From Adiantum capillus-veneris (taxonomy: Eukaryota; Streptophyta; Polypodiopsida; Polypodiales; Pteridaceae), in NCBI GenBank assembly GCA_014529385.2, contig CM043963.1, forward strand, positions 107,388,412 to 107,452,411: DNA of 64,000 nt. Direction: 5' to 3'. The notes under the pieces are model-generated. The model saw nothing but the letters and a program-made list of their open reading frames with translations, had not been told where the DNA came from and made no database searches. This document shows, in pieces, positions 55,486 through 64,000 of the stretch. Within the stretch, counting starts at the first letter, position 1. Every line of letters starts with the position of its first letter. The position numbers were made by a program, and so were the translations under genes.

Positions 55486-55617
55486 CAATATCGTCACATA
55501 TTGAACCTTATCCTTACCACATAGCAGCGTGGACGACTGTATCCATAGCGTTGGCGTTGGAGAAATTGCGCATGCAGAGAAAATCGTGTCGATCGAGGTT
55601 GAAAACGGAGTCCGCCT

Positions 55618-56150
55618 CTAATCGTTTGGGCAGAGGAATCTGTGCTTGAAGAGGTGTTGAATTGGCAAGCATTTGTAGTTCCTCTCATTTTCTTTGTTGA
55701 TTTGCTCTACATTATGCCAGTCTTCTTGCACACGTTCTTGCTCTTCGCTAGCTTGCCGTTGCTCTACGTTGTCTTGCCCTTGCGAAGAGGTACCTACCTC
55801 TTGCTTTTCTTGAGTTGACTCTGGGTGTACCTTATCGGGGTCTGCTCTCATTGGCTTAGGGTCTGAATTGGCGGGCTTCTCCTCTCTGGCTGTAGGGTTG
55901 TGGGATCCTCTCTGATTGGCTCCTCCCTGGTGGGCTCTAGTTCTACCTCTGCGGGTTCCTCTCTCATTGGCTCAGGCTCTAAACCGGGTTGCTCCTCCTT
56001 GGTGGGCTCTGTCTCTACCTGTGCGGGCTCCTCCAACCCGTGATCGTGTGCAATTGTTACTCTCAACCCTTGAAGGCTCTGCCTGTCGTGCAGGAGGATG
56101 GAGGGGGGGATGTTAAGAATAACCATTGTCTTGTTGTCTCGGTTTGGCAC
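55618..56150 (-). pseudogene. Acidic Glu/Pro-rich coding-like region
   Basis: Two overlapping minus frames (56150-55848 and 55851-55618). The first has short repeats of the type EPTREEPxxxE/EPEPMREEP. The second is DKVHPESTQEKQEVGTSS...QEDWHNVEQINKEN, polar and likely disordered. It lies between the histone-like and Ulp1-like parts on the same strand. The frame change could be an intron or a mutation. It has no domain I recognise. Confidence 0.4.
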
Positions 56151-56184
56151 TGGCTAAAGCAACCCATCGTAGTAGCAAAAATGC

Positions 56185-56518
56185 AGCCTACGGGCGTGCC
56201 AAAATCCCTGGGCATAATCGTGACACGATGCGCATGGGCCACCAGGATGCAACTATTACTGAAGAATTCAACGAGGTAATCCTCCGCAATCTCTTGTAGG
56301 CATAGAAGAGCACTACTGGCCCATCGCATGCCCCCTCCAATTCTCACATATCTCTTGTATCACGCATTGAAAGGGAAGCCTTGGAATGGCCGGTTGCATG
56401 TGCCTTTTGATCCTACACAGCTCCTCTAGGACGCATCTGTGCAGCTCGTATCGGTGTCTTCTTGAGCATGCAAGGACTCACCTGTCACTCTTCTAGGTGT
56501 GGCCTTTCCATGAGCCAT
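56185..56518 (-). pseudogene. Divergent histone H3 of CENH3 type, frameshifted
   Basis: The minus frame begins MAHGKATPRRVTG, like the H3 tail start MARTKQTARKSTG. A shift leads into RRHRYELHRC...AIPRLPFQCVIQEICENW (H3 HRYRPGT..., LPFQRLVREI). A second shift leads into MRWASSALLCLQEIAEDYLV and then HAHRVTIMPRDF, which match helix 2 to helix 3 of H3 without gaps at about half the positions. The RW, AEDYLV, FxxS and DF choices are those of centromeric H3. The tail is about 20 residues too short and the two shifts break the frame, so this is probably a pseudogene or a captured fragment. Confidence 0.7.
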
Positions 56519-56596
56519 CTCTACAAACAACATAACAAAGAAAGAACCACATTATGTGAGTGAATGTTACTTTCACATAAGGGGATCCACGCGTCA

Positions 56597-56830
56597 AACA
56601 CAGCTGCAAATAGTATGGTCAGTATCAAGAGAACCAGAGCAACAATTACAATAATGATATCCCTATTCTCTTGATACTGACCTTGCAAATTTGAACTAGA
56701 GAAAAGTATAAAAGATCTACAAACAGCATAATGACAACACAACTGCAAGGAATATGGTTAGTACCAAGCGAATCAGAGCCCGAAACACAGTTCTACCGCC
56801 CCTATTCGCTTGGTACTGACCTTTCAACTT
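56597..56830. repeat. Tandem hairpin units (set 2)
   Basis: Two units about 139 bp apart. Unit 1 arms 56617-56633 and 56666-56682 pair 17 of 17 (GGTCAGTATCAAGAGAA). Unit 2 arms 56756-56773 and 56804-56821 pair 17 of 18 (GGTTAGTACCAAGCGAAT). The two units differ at two stem sites, and both differences are matched on the opposite arm. Confidence 0.8.
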
Positions 56831-57232
56831 TGAAATGGCAAAAAGAATGATAGGATACTTGAGCACTGTGTAGAGATAGATCTGCGTCAACAAATCGAGG
56901 CAAAAGAGGATGCGGCAAGTGGGCGGGAGTACTTGCATGAAGCGGGATGTGATGTGCAATTTGGATGCCAACCTCATATTATGAAGGCCAAAGTTGAGTC
57001 TCCATATGGAGGCCATAAAGTTGAACTTCTATGAGCTGCTTGGCATAGATTTTTCAGTAGTTAATATGAAGGCCAGTACCCATGACAAGGTGGATAGCTT
57101 AGGAGAGAATAGTAGCATTGCTGCCCACAATGTTGTGTTATTGACGAAGGAATAAGCAAACAAATGTATAGTAAGGGTTTGTAGGCTTTAATGGCTATTC
57201 ATGTTTACCAATTAATTATTGATTAAACACTT

Positions 57233-57236
<4 letters not shown>

Positions 57237-57320
<84 letters not shown>
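57237..57320. repeat. (TG)n(AG)n microsatellite
   Basis: About 17 TG followed by about 24 AG units. Confidence 0.95.
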
Positions 57321-57323
<3 letters not shown>

Positions 57324-57483
57324 GGTTAGCACCATAAGAGACTAGCAATGGTGCTGACGTTCATTGTTTGAGTTTAGAGAAAGCTCTTTCTAGAGAAGAA
57401 GTATACATACACTTGAGCAAGTCGCTTAATAAATTTGCTCGGTTTTGAGCTTGCTTGGATAAGTTCGCTCGATGTTTGGTAGA

Positions 57484-57592
<109 letters not shown>

Positions 57593-57639
57593 ACAGCTAC
57601 GTGGCCCGAAATGCGCACAATCTCTTGGATGCATTCAAC

Positions 57640-57930
57640 GGAGGCTTCCCTCTTCTTCCCTTATTGGAGAGACGCCTCTTTTGGAAGTCTCACAAAGGAG
57701 GCTTCCTAGGTACTCTCTCTTCTTGGTGGGGAGTTTGGAGAATCCCATGAGCATGTAGCTGCCATTGCACTTCACTTTGGAGGGATGGATTGCCCATGGC
57801 TTGTTGAAGCCTAGAATTAAGCTAGTTAACAAGCATAGGGGCATTATTTGTAGCCTACTCATTAGCAAAATCAAAGCTATCAACATTAATTTCACTCTCT
57901 TTACTATTGTCAGCTATTCTAACAACTTTT
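57640..57930 (-). pseudogene. gag start of permuted element
   Basis: Aligns with 37636-37910 of element E (ADNSKESEINVDSFDFA). It has ATA in place of the start ATG and stops at the Glu/Gln positions that follow. Similarity ends near 57640. Confidence 0.75.
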
Positions 57931-58306
57931 AGGTGTGAATTTTTTTGGGTGTACCTTGGCACTTCAAACCCTAGTTGCTACTCCTATTAACCAATTTAGA
58001 AAAGCACTCAAGCTCCTATACCTGTGGCTCGAACATCATATATTGCAAGGAATAGAGAGAGGGTCTTTCAACACCAAAATAGTACCCGCTCTTGTCAAGC
58101 TTCTAATAGCTTTGTAGTGGTTAAAGCCCTATAGGACTCCAGTATTAAGACCATAGCTTCGACGGTGATGCCCCGTTATCTGCACGAAGCAGGAACACTG
58201 CAAGGCTAAAAAATCCCTATTCTACTTACTCAATTGCAATTAATAATACCAACCATTTATAGCTAGTTTGAGGACCTCTCTTCTTGAGAAAGAAAAGAGA
58301 AACTTG

Positions 58307-58320
58307 TGCTCTGATACCAA
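58307..58320 (-). promoter_or_regulatory. Primer-binding site (tRNA-iMet) of permuted element
   Basis: TGCTCTGATACCAA on the plus strand is the complement of TTGGTATCAGAGCA, directly beside the LTR end. Confidence 0.9.
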
Positions 58321-59859
58321 TGTAACATTTAATGGTCTAGTAACTTGTGTGTAGCGGAAAATAGCATAGACATAGTGAGCATTTCATTAGAATAGATTCT
58401 TAATGAGCATAGTAAGAGTGCTTGGATGGAGAGAGCAACAAAAATCATAACACCTAGTTAGATAGGCATGAACAATACTTCAAAAAGAGAGATAAATTAA
58501 TCTATTGACAACAGTTGAGGACCGGATTTACATGGAGCCGGTCCCCCCTCCAAAAGGCTTTGTATTATAGGTTTCCCCCATCAAGGGAGACATTTTACAA
58601 TACAATACTTTGTGTTCCTTCAATAGCTTGCTGGTGCAATGAAGATGGAAGCTTCAAGCACCATGCTCACACTTATAAAACACAACATCAATTCCCCCAC
58701 GGTCTCAGACCAAGGACCTCACACACATTCAACGATGGTGAGAGCTAGCGGGGTATGAGAGTAGATTGAGAGGAAGAAGGAGTATTCTTACGAGAAAGAA
58801 GTATATCTCCTCACATAATCACTCATAATAGCTTAGCTTAGTTTAGTAATTAGCATGGTAGAGGAGATGAGCATGCATTGGAGCTTGGCTCTTGGTTGGA
58901 TTTGCATCAGAAAGGCAAGAGTTGTTGGTGTAGGCCTCCCTTCTCACAAGCTTGGAGTAGATGATGAGCTTTCCATTAAAAGCTTGAGAAGGAGAGAGAG
59001 TCTTCTTTGCTTCACACATGAGATTGTGTGTGTGTGTGTGTGTGTGTTAATGCCTTGACAAAATCAGCCCCCCCTCTCTCTCTTGGTCGACCCCTCTTGA
59101 TTTTTACTCATGCTGGCATCCCATTGGACCTTGCAAAGCTTAGCCAATGATAATTAAGAAGCATAAGTGATAGCCTTGTGACATGTCTCTCCCTTTTCCA
59201 TTTTGTGAGAGCTTTAGGTAATTAATTAATACAATTAAACTCTCATTGAACCCCTTAGTCTTCTAGCGAATAGAAATCAGGCAAGCCATTGGGTTGCTGA
59301 GTGCTCATTGGACCCCTTGGGAGATTGTCCAATAGTCTTCTAGAGAGCCTAATTTCTATTGGTTCTTTTATCAAGTGTTTTTAAATGAATTAAACTAAAC
59401 GTACTCTAGCCTAATTCTCATTGGTCCACCTCTATGGCCATCCAATAGGATTTGAATGCACCTTGGGGGCAATTGGGCTAGGAAGTCACATGTGTCTCCT
59501 ATTCCCTTTGTGTAAAGGGAGCCTGCTAGAGTGTGTGTGTGTTTCTCTCTCATCCCTTACTAAAAGGGCTCGCCCCCTCCAAGATAGGGATGACTTTTGA
59601 GTTTTGACCATTGAACTTAACCTTTGAATTTTGGAACCTTAGCATTTTGGAAGTCTTAATGGGCTGAACCTTACGGTCTTTGAAGCCCATTGTTGTACAT
59701 TGCTCTTTTGCAGATGGCCCCCCCTTTGGATCCCTATTTTCCCTCCTTTGGAGCTTAACCAATATTCTAACTTTTTCTCCCCTGGTACTTTCCCATATCA
59801 AATGATCAGTTTAACATGAAAAAATCATTTAGGAGAATTAGATATTAGTTATTATGACA
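58321..59859 (-). repeat. Single internal LTR of permuted element
   Basis: 1539 bp. On the minus strand it begins TGTCATAATAACTAATATC and ends AATGTTACA, as in element E. It includes a (TG)n run at about 59025-59047. Confidence 0.88.
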
Positions 59860-60324
59860 TTACCTCTCTCTTGAAATCATTGTCGTCCTCGACTATGGGG
59901 TAGAGAAGATAAAGCCTATTTATTAGTCCTTTTCGTAGCGGGTAGAGGATCCCTATTTTACCCTACGACATCCATCCAGAATGGAGGACTAATCCATTTG
60001 GTGCTTGAGGGCCTAGGCTGCCGCAAGCATGTTTGTGCATTAGTCCTATAATTCTTCCATAGTAGAGTGACAAGTTCTACCTAGTGTTTGGAAGACGTCG
60101 TCTCCGCAAACTTGATCCTAAGCATGCATACTACTCAACATTTGTGCACAATAAAGAAAAAGAGAGTCTTATAAGACAAAAACTTTGTTCATTTAAAACA
60201 TTTTTACATTTGCTTACTCTAGGGAAGCATTGTAAGCATTGACAAGGTTTAGGTTATCCTTTAATTGTATGCCTTGCATCCATCTAGCATCTTCAAAAGG
60301 ATAGTTTGTAAACTTAATAAGATA

Positions 60325-61877
60325 TTATCGAGTAATCTTACCGCCTCTCAATACCTTGTCTTCATGTCGGAGAATGGACTCAGGCTGCAACACCTCTTCT
60401 TGGTCCTCGATCTCCGGTGGGTCTTCAATAGCTAGTTCTTGAGGTGGCTCTCCTTTGTAAGGCTTTAGTAGGCTCACATGGAAAGCATTGTGTATAAGCC
60501 AATGACTAGGCAACTTAAGTTGATAAGCCATCTCATTGATTGGTCTAAGAATTTGGAAGGGACCATAGTACCTTTTTGCTAATTTAGCATAGTACTTTTG
60601 GTGTCCCGTAGGATTCTTGCCCATTGTGTGTATTGATCGAGCCTTAGGAAATTTAAGCCAGACCCAATCATTTTCTTTAAAGGCTTGGGCTCTTCTGTGC
60701 TTATCAACAACAACCTTTTGCCTTTGCTGTGAGATAGAGATAGCATCCTTAATATTTTGGAAAGATCTTCCTGTGTACCTTAAGTAGCAAGGGACTTTTG
60801 GATCCTCTCTCAATTACCTCGAAAGGTGCTTTTCCCGTGGATAATTGTAGGCATAATCCACTAAGGGTAAGTACTTCTCCCCTTGGGACCTTTGATCTAC
60901 TTTCGTTACATAGGCTTTTAGTAGATCAAGAATTGTTAGGTTAGCTATTTCACTTTGGCCATCCACTTGCGGGTGATAGGCCGAAGAGAAGTTTAGCCTT
61001 GTCCCTAAATTCTCAAAGAGACCCTTCCAAAAATTACTGGTCATTCTAGGATCTCTATCCGACACTATGGACATTGGCAAGCCATGGTACTTGAAGATTT
61101 GTGATATGAAGAGGGTTGCCGTTTGATGGGCTTTGATAGTCTTTTTGACAGGTATAAAATGAGCTTGTTTGTTGAACCTATCTACTATCGTCCATATTCC
61201 CGTATTCCCAGGAAATCCAAAGATAAAATCCATGGATATGCTCTCCCATGGTGAATTAGGGATTGGCAAAGGTTGAAGAAATCCAGGTTGCTTCCCTCTA
61301 TCAAACTTCGTCTTTTGGCATACCACACATTTAGAAACATACTCTTGTATGTTTAATTTCATGGCAGGCCAATAGAAATATGTTTCAATCCCTTTTGGGG
61401 TAGACTGAATCCCTCTATGCCCTGCATAAGGAGGAGCATGAGATTCATACATTGTGAGAAAGTAACACATAGTCTATTACCATAGAGAAGATAACCATCT
61501 TGTAAGGTAAATGGTTGTTCTTCCTTCCCTAGTGCAAGGGCTGAAATCACATCTCTAAAATCGGGATCAATAGCGTACTCATCTATTGTAGAAGATAGAT
61601 CATTGTGAGTTGCTATGGAAACCGCATTCACTCTCGGCCATCTTGAGAGTGCATCGGCTACTTGATTATAGTTGCCAACAATGTGAGCAATATGAAAATG
61701 AAATTGCGAAAGGAAATTTTCCCACCTCATTTGTTTGTCGGAGAACTTGGTTTGTGTCATGAAGTACTTAAAACTTTGGTGATCCTTCCGCAGAATGAAA
61801 GGAGTCCCCAATAAATAGTACTTCCACGAGTCTAAGGCATGTAGAACTGCGAGGAGTTCCTTTTCATATATGGGTGA
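60325..61877 (-). pseudogene. pol 3' part of permuted element (RNase H, integrase, chromodomain)
   Basis: Minus frames 61883-61359 (IYEKELLAVLHALDSWKYY, RNase H), 61470-60814 (HHCC finger, SMDFIFGFPGNTG, SDRDPRM, GQSEIANL) and 60813-60325 (GPFQILRP, then SILRHEDKVLRG). The three catalytic acids of integrase are preserved, but the frame is broken near 61465 and 60815. Similarity to element E begins at PIYEKE; the bases beyond 61877 are unrelated. Confidence 0.85.
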
Positions 61878-61899
61878 TAGCATGTTTAGGTGGTACCAA

Positions 61900-61924
61900 A
61901 AAGGAGTGTCTTGGACACTCCTTT
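61900..61924. repeat. Short perfect hairpin beside the permuted element
   Basis: AAAGGAGTGTC, loop TTG, GACACTCCTTT: an 11-bp stem about 23 bases outside the breakpoint. Confidence 0.7.
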
Positions 61925-62150
61925 AGGAGGAGACGAAATGGGTGGTGGGTTATTCATTTTCATCTCATATAAAGGAAAGATAAAATCTTTTTGGCTGAGA
62001 TGTTGGATTTTAGGCGAGCTGGAAATTCCATTTCACTTTAATACTAAATCTTAAACTAGCAAACTGCATGCGCATTTCAATTCCCTCTCGCCGCCACTCC
62101 TCTGGGCTCTTTGCAGCGCTGCCTCAATGGGTTCCTCCGCCTCTTGTGCC

Positions 62151-62154
<4 letters not shown>

Positions 62155-62235
<81 letters not shown>
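62155..62235. repeat. (CT)n microsatellite, about 40 units
   Basis: Pure CT run, with a (TG)n of about 13 units at 62331-62357. Open frames across it are artefacts. Between 61925 and 62576 I see no supported gene. Confidence 0.95.
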
Positions 62236-62237
<2 letters not shown>

Positions 62238-62327
62238 AGTCCTCCATAGCCGCTGCAGGTGCTTGGGGGTGTAGCACAAAGCCTATCAACCAACCCCTCA
62301 TTGCCATCCATCTTCAACTTCAATGAA

Positions 62328-62358
<31 letters not shown>

Positions 62359-62576
62359 AGTACTATGGCACTATTTTGACTGTCTTCGTTGTTGTGTCAA
62401 TAGCATCCTTGCACGTTCCACACGGAATCGCATAATACTCATACAGTACAAACCCCCTTTACCTTCCTCCATTATCTGCTACACAGCATATCCCAAGGGA
62501 TCTTCTGCCGAGTCTATGAAACTACTAGGCTAGAAAGAAGAGGGAACAGAGAAACATGCAAAAAAGGATGTCATGA

Positions 62577-63215
62577 GCGCAAGAGGATGGTGACATTGAT
62601 GAGGAGGAGGCAAAGACAATATGTAGGGCAGTTGCTAAGTGTTGGCGTAATCAAACAAAGGGGCTTTCCGAGGGTCTTCAATGGAGCATTCTACATCAAC
62701 TTCTCAGTCATCCAACGTTCTCAGTGTTGCAACCCACATCGGAGATAGTTGGGAGGCTGATTTTCTCTAACATTTGTCATACATTGTTTGAGGTGAAGAC
62801 TCCTCGTTCAAACAATGAGCTATTTTTGAAACGGGCTACTATCATGGCATGCCTCAATGGAGTCAATGGGGCTGACAATGTACTGAGCAATAATGATGTT
62901 GCAAAGGCATTAGGACTTCATCAAAGAAATGTCACGGGAGCCAGTTTTCGATTGCAAACTGATATGGAGGAGGGGTCACTTCCCTTAGACACGTGTCAAC
63001 GTCAACAGCATAGGACCAGTACCTTAACAATCAAAATCAGAGAAATTGTGTTTCAATTCTGGTCAATGGAAACCCGTATCTCCCCAAACAAGAAAGATGT
63101 CGTTCGAAAGAGAATCGACAGGAGGACACATGTTGTGCCTCCGGTGCATCTCCTCGATTTACCTCAGGTATATCAGCCAGAACATCTTGAAAGTGTGTTA
63201 CAATGCTTTACTTAG
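62577..63215 (+). CDS. Unrecognised protein-coding exon or partial gene
   Basis: The frame is open from a TGA at 62574-62576 to TAG/TAA near 63213. It has no ATG until residue MACLNGV at about 62844, so the 5' part may be an exon of a spliced or truncated gene. The sequence begins AQEDGDIDEEEAKTICRAV. The middle segment NNDVAKALGLHQRNVTGASF resembles a helix-turn-helix, and the end has REIVFQFWSMETRISPNKKD and KRIDRRTHVVPPVHLL. Clustered Lys/Arg and a possible DNA-binding helix would suit a transposase or regulator. I cannot assign a family. Confidence 0.5.
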   Translation, partial: AQEDGDIDEEEAKTICRAVAKCWRNQTKGLSEGLQWSILHQLLSHPTFSVLQPTSEIVGRLIFSNICHTLFEVKTPRSNNELFLKRATIMACLNGVNGADNVLSNNDVAKALGLHQRNVTGASFRLQTDMEEGSLPLDTCQRQQHRTSTLTIKIREIVFQFWSMETRISPNKKDVVRKRIDRRTHVVPPVHLLDLPQVYQPEHLESVLQCFT

Positions 63216-63224
63216 TAATTTTGG

Positions 63225-64000
63225 GTGCTTGCAAAAGCTTTGAAATGCTTTATAAGTGTCTCAAAGTGCTTCAAAGTGCATCACTTAGAGCCTGCAAATG
63301 CTTGAAAGCGCCAAAAAAGTGCATCTCTGTGTGCATGAAAGCGCTAAAAAGTGCTTCATAGTATTTCAGAGCGCTTCCAAAGTGCACTAAAGTGCTTCAT
63401 GGTGCTTAAAAGTGCCACAAAGTACTTTAGAGTGCTTTCCAGACTCTAAAGTGCTTTGGAGTACTACTGCAAAGTGCCTCACAATGCCTTAAATAGCACT
63501 GAAGTGCTTTCAAAGAGCCCTTTAAGTGCACTTCATAGTGCTTTCAAGTACCCAAAGGTGCTTTAAAGTGTTGCATAGTGCTTCAAAGTGTTTCAAAGCG
63601 CTTCAAAGTACTTTAGAGTGCTTCAGAGTACTTGAAAGTGCCACAGAGTGCCTCAGAGTGCTTTGAAGTGCCACAAAGTGATTTTAAAGTGCCACCAAGT
63701 AGTTTAGAGTGCTTCCAAAGTGCACCAATGTAGTTTAAAGTGCACCAAAGTGCTGGTAAAGTGCTTTAGTGTGCTATCAAGTGACACAAAGTGCCTCGAA
63801 GTTCTCTTAAAGTGCATTGAAGTGCTTCAGAGTGCTTTCAAGTGTCCCAAAGTGCTCTATAGTGCTACAGAGTGCTTCAAAGGGCACCAAAGTGCATGAC
63901 AAGTTGCTTGAAAGTTCCACGTGGTGCTTCACAGTACTATCAAGTGCCCCAGAGTGCTTTAAAGTGTTGCAAAGTGCTTAAAAGTGTCTCAAAGTGCTTT
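63225..64000. repeat. Minisatellite with about 10-bp period, running off the window
   Basis: Degenerate units of the form RAAGTGCTTY (AAAGTGCTTC, AGAGTGCTTT, AAAGTGCCAC) follow each other for about 775 bp to the last base, some 75 units, with occasional 9-12-bp spacings. The array starts just after the stop of the preceding frame. No protein is encoded. Confidence 0.9.

Larger units (their letters stand above)
57640..61877 (-). mobile_element. Circularly permuted copy of an E-type gypsy element (pol-LTR-gag)
   Basis: Read on the minus strand from 61877 down: RNase H, integrase, chromodomain, polypurine tract (59873-59860), one LTR (59859-58321), primer site (58320-58307), leader and gag start (to about 57640). 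A normal element has LTRs at both ends. Here a single LTR lies in the middle and the ends are broken inside gag and inside RNase H. The gag start codon is ATA and several frames are broken, so it is dead. It is related to element E but diverged by roughly a tenth. Confidence 0.88.

Noticed and set aside
63225-64000. CRISPR-like or centromeric satellite array
   Set aside because: Units are about 10 bp with no distinct spacers, unlike CRISPR. Plant centromere satellites are usually 100-200 bp units. It is better called a minisatellite.

Overview
The window is nuclear DNA of a land plant. Evidence: nested plant-type Ty1/copia and Ty3/gypsy LTR retrotransposons with tRNA-iMet or tRNA-Asp primer sites, an intronless PLS-class pentatricopeptide repeat (PPR) gene, a plant-type spliced gene fragment, and long dinucleotide microsatellites. 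The PPR style and the retroelement load suggest a large seed-free plant genome, perhaps a fern, but that guess is weak. All identity figures were estimated by eye.

Bases 30-45204 are one block of nested or abutting retrotransposons. The outermost layer is an old copia family. Its 5' end is at 30-987 and 21393-23632. A 5'-truncated copy with a 3' LTR is at 31817-35655 and 44507-45204. Into the left part (TSD ATATG) went a Tat/Athila-like gypsy element 'A' (988-21392). Into A went a minus-strand, gag-only, long-LTR element 'B' (1422-12630). Into B went a young, fully open copia element (3809-8985, TSD AATCC, LTRs differing at 1 of 227 sites) of the same family as the outermost layer. Into the right copia part (TSD TTTCA) went a chromodomain gypsy element 'E' (35656-44501).

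Between the two copia parts (23633-31816) lies a scrambled block. It holds a truncated minus-strand gypsy gag-protease segment 'G', and an LTR followed by a 34-nt antisense copy of the tRNA-Asp 3' half and then an inverted copy of its own R/U5. It also holds a palindrome of two head-to-head gag genes around an LTR-like centre.

Right of the nest, 45205-47700 is mostly unique sequence with a MITE-like element. It leads into a 776-codon PLS-class PPR gene (47804-50134), presumably an organelle RNA factor, which lacks a DYW domain. A decayed LTR plus tRNA-iMet primer site follows (about 50600-52350), then unrecognised coding relics. Next is a minus-strand locus (54066-56518) with a CENH3-like histone fold broken by frameshifts, an acidic Glu/Pro-rich part, and a spliced Ulp1 (C48)-like protease segment. 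Hairpins with compensated stem changes lie in and beside it.

At 57640-61877 is a circularly permuted relative of E (pol - LTR - PBS - gag, minus strand), bordered by GA/CT microsatellites. The window ends with an unrecognised coding exon (62577-63215) and a roughly 10-bp-period minisatellite running off the end. Apart from the retroelements, the only gene that looks intact is the PPR gene.
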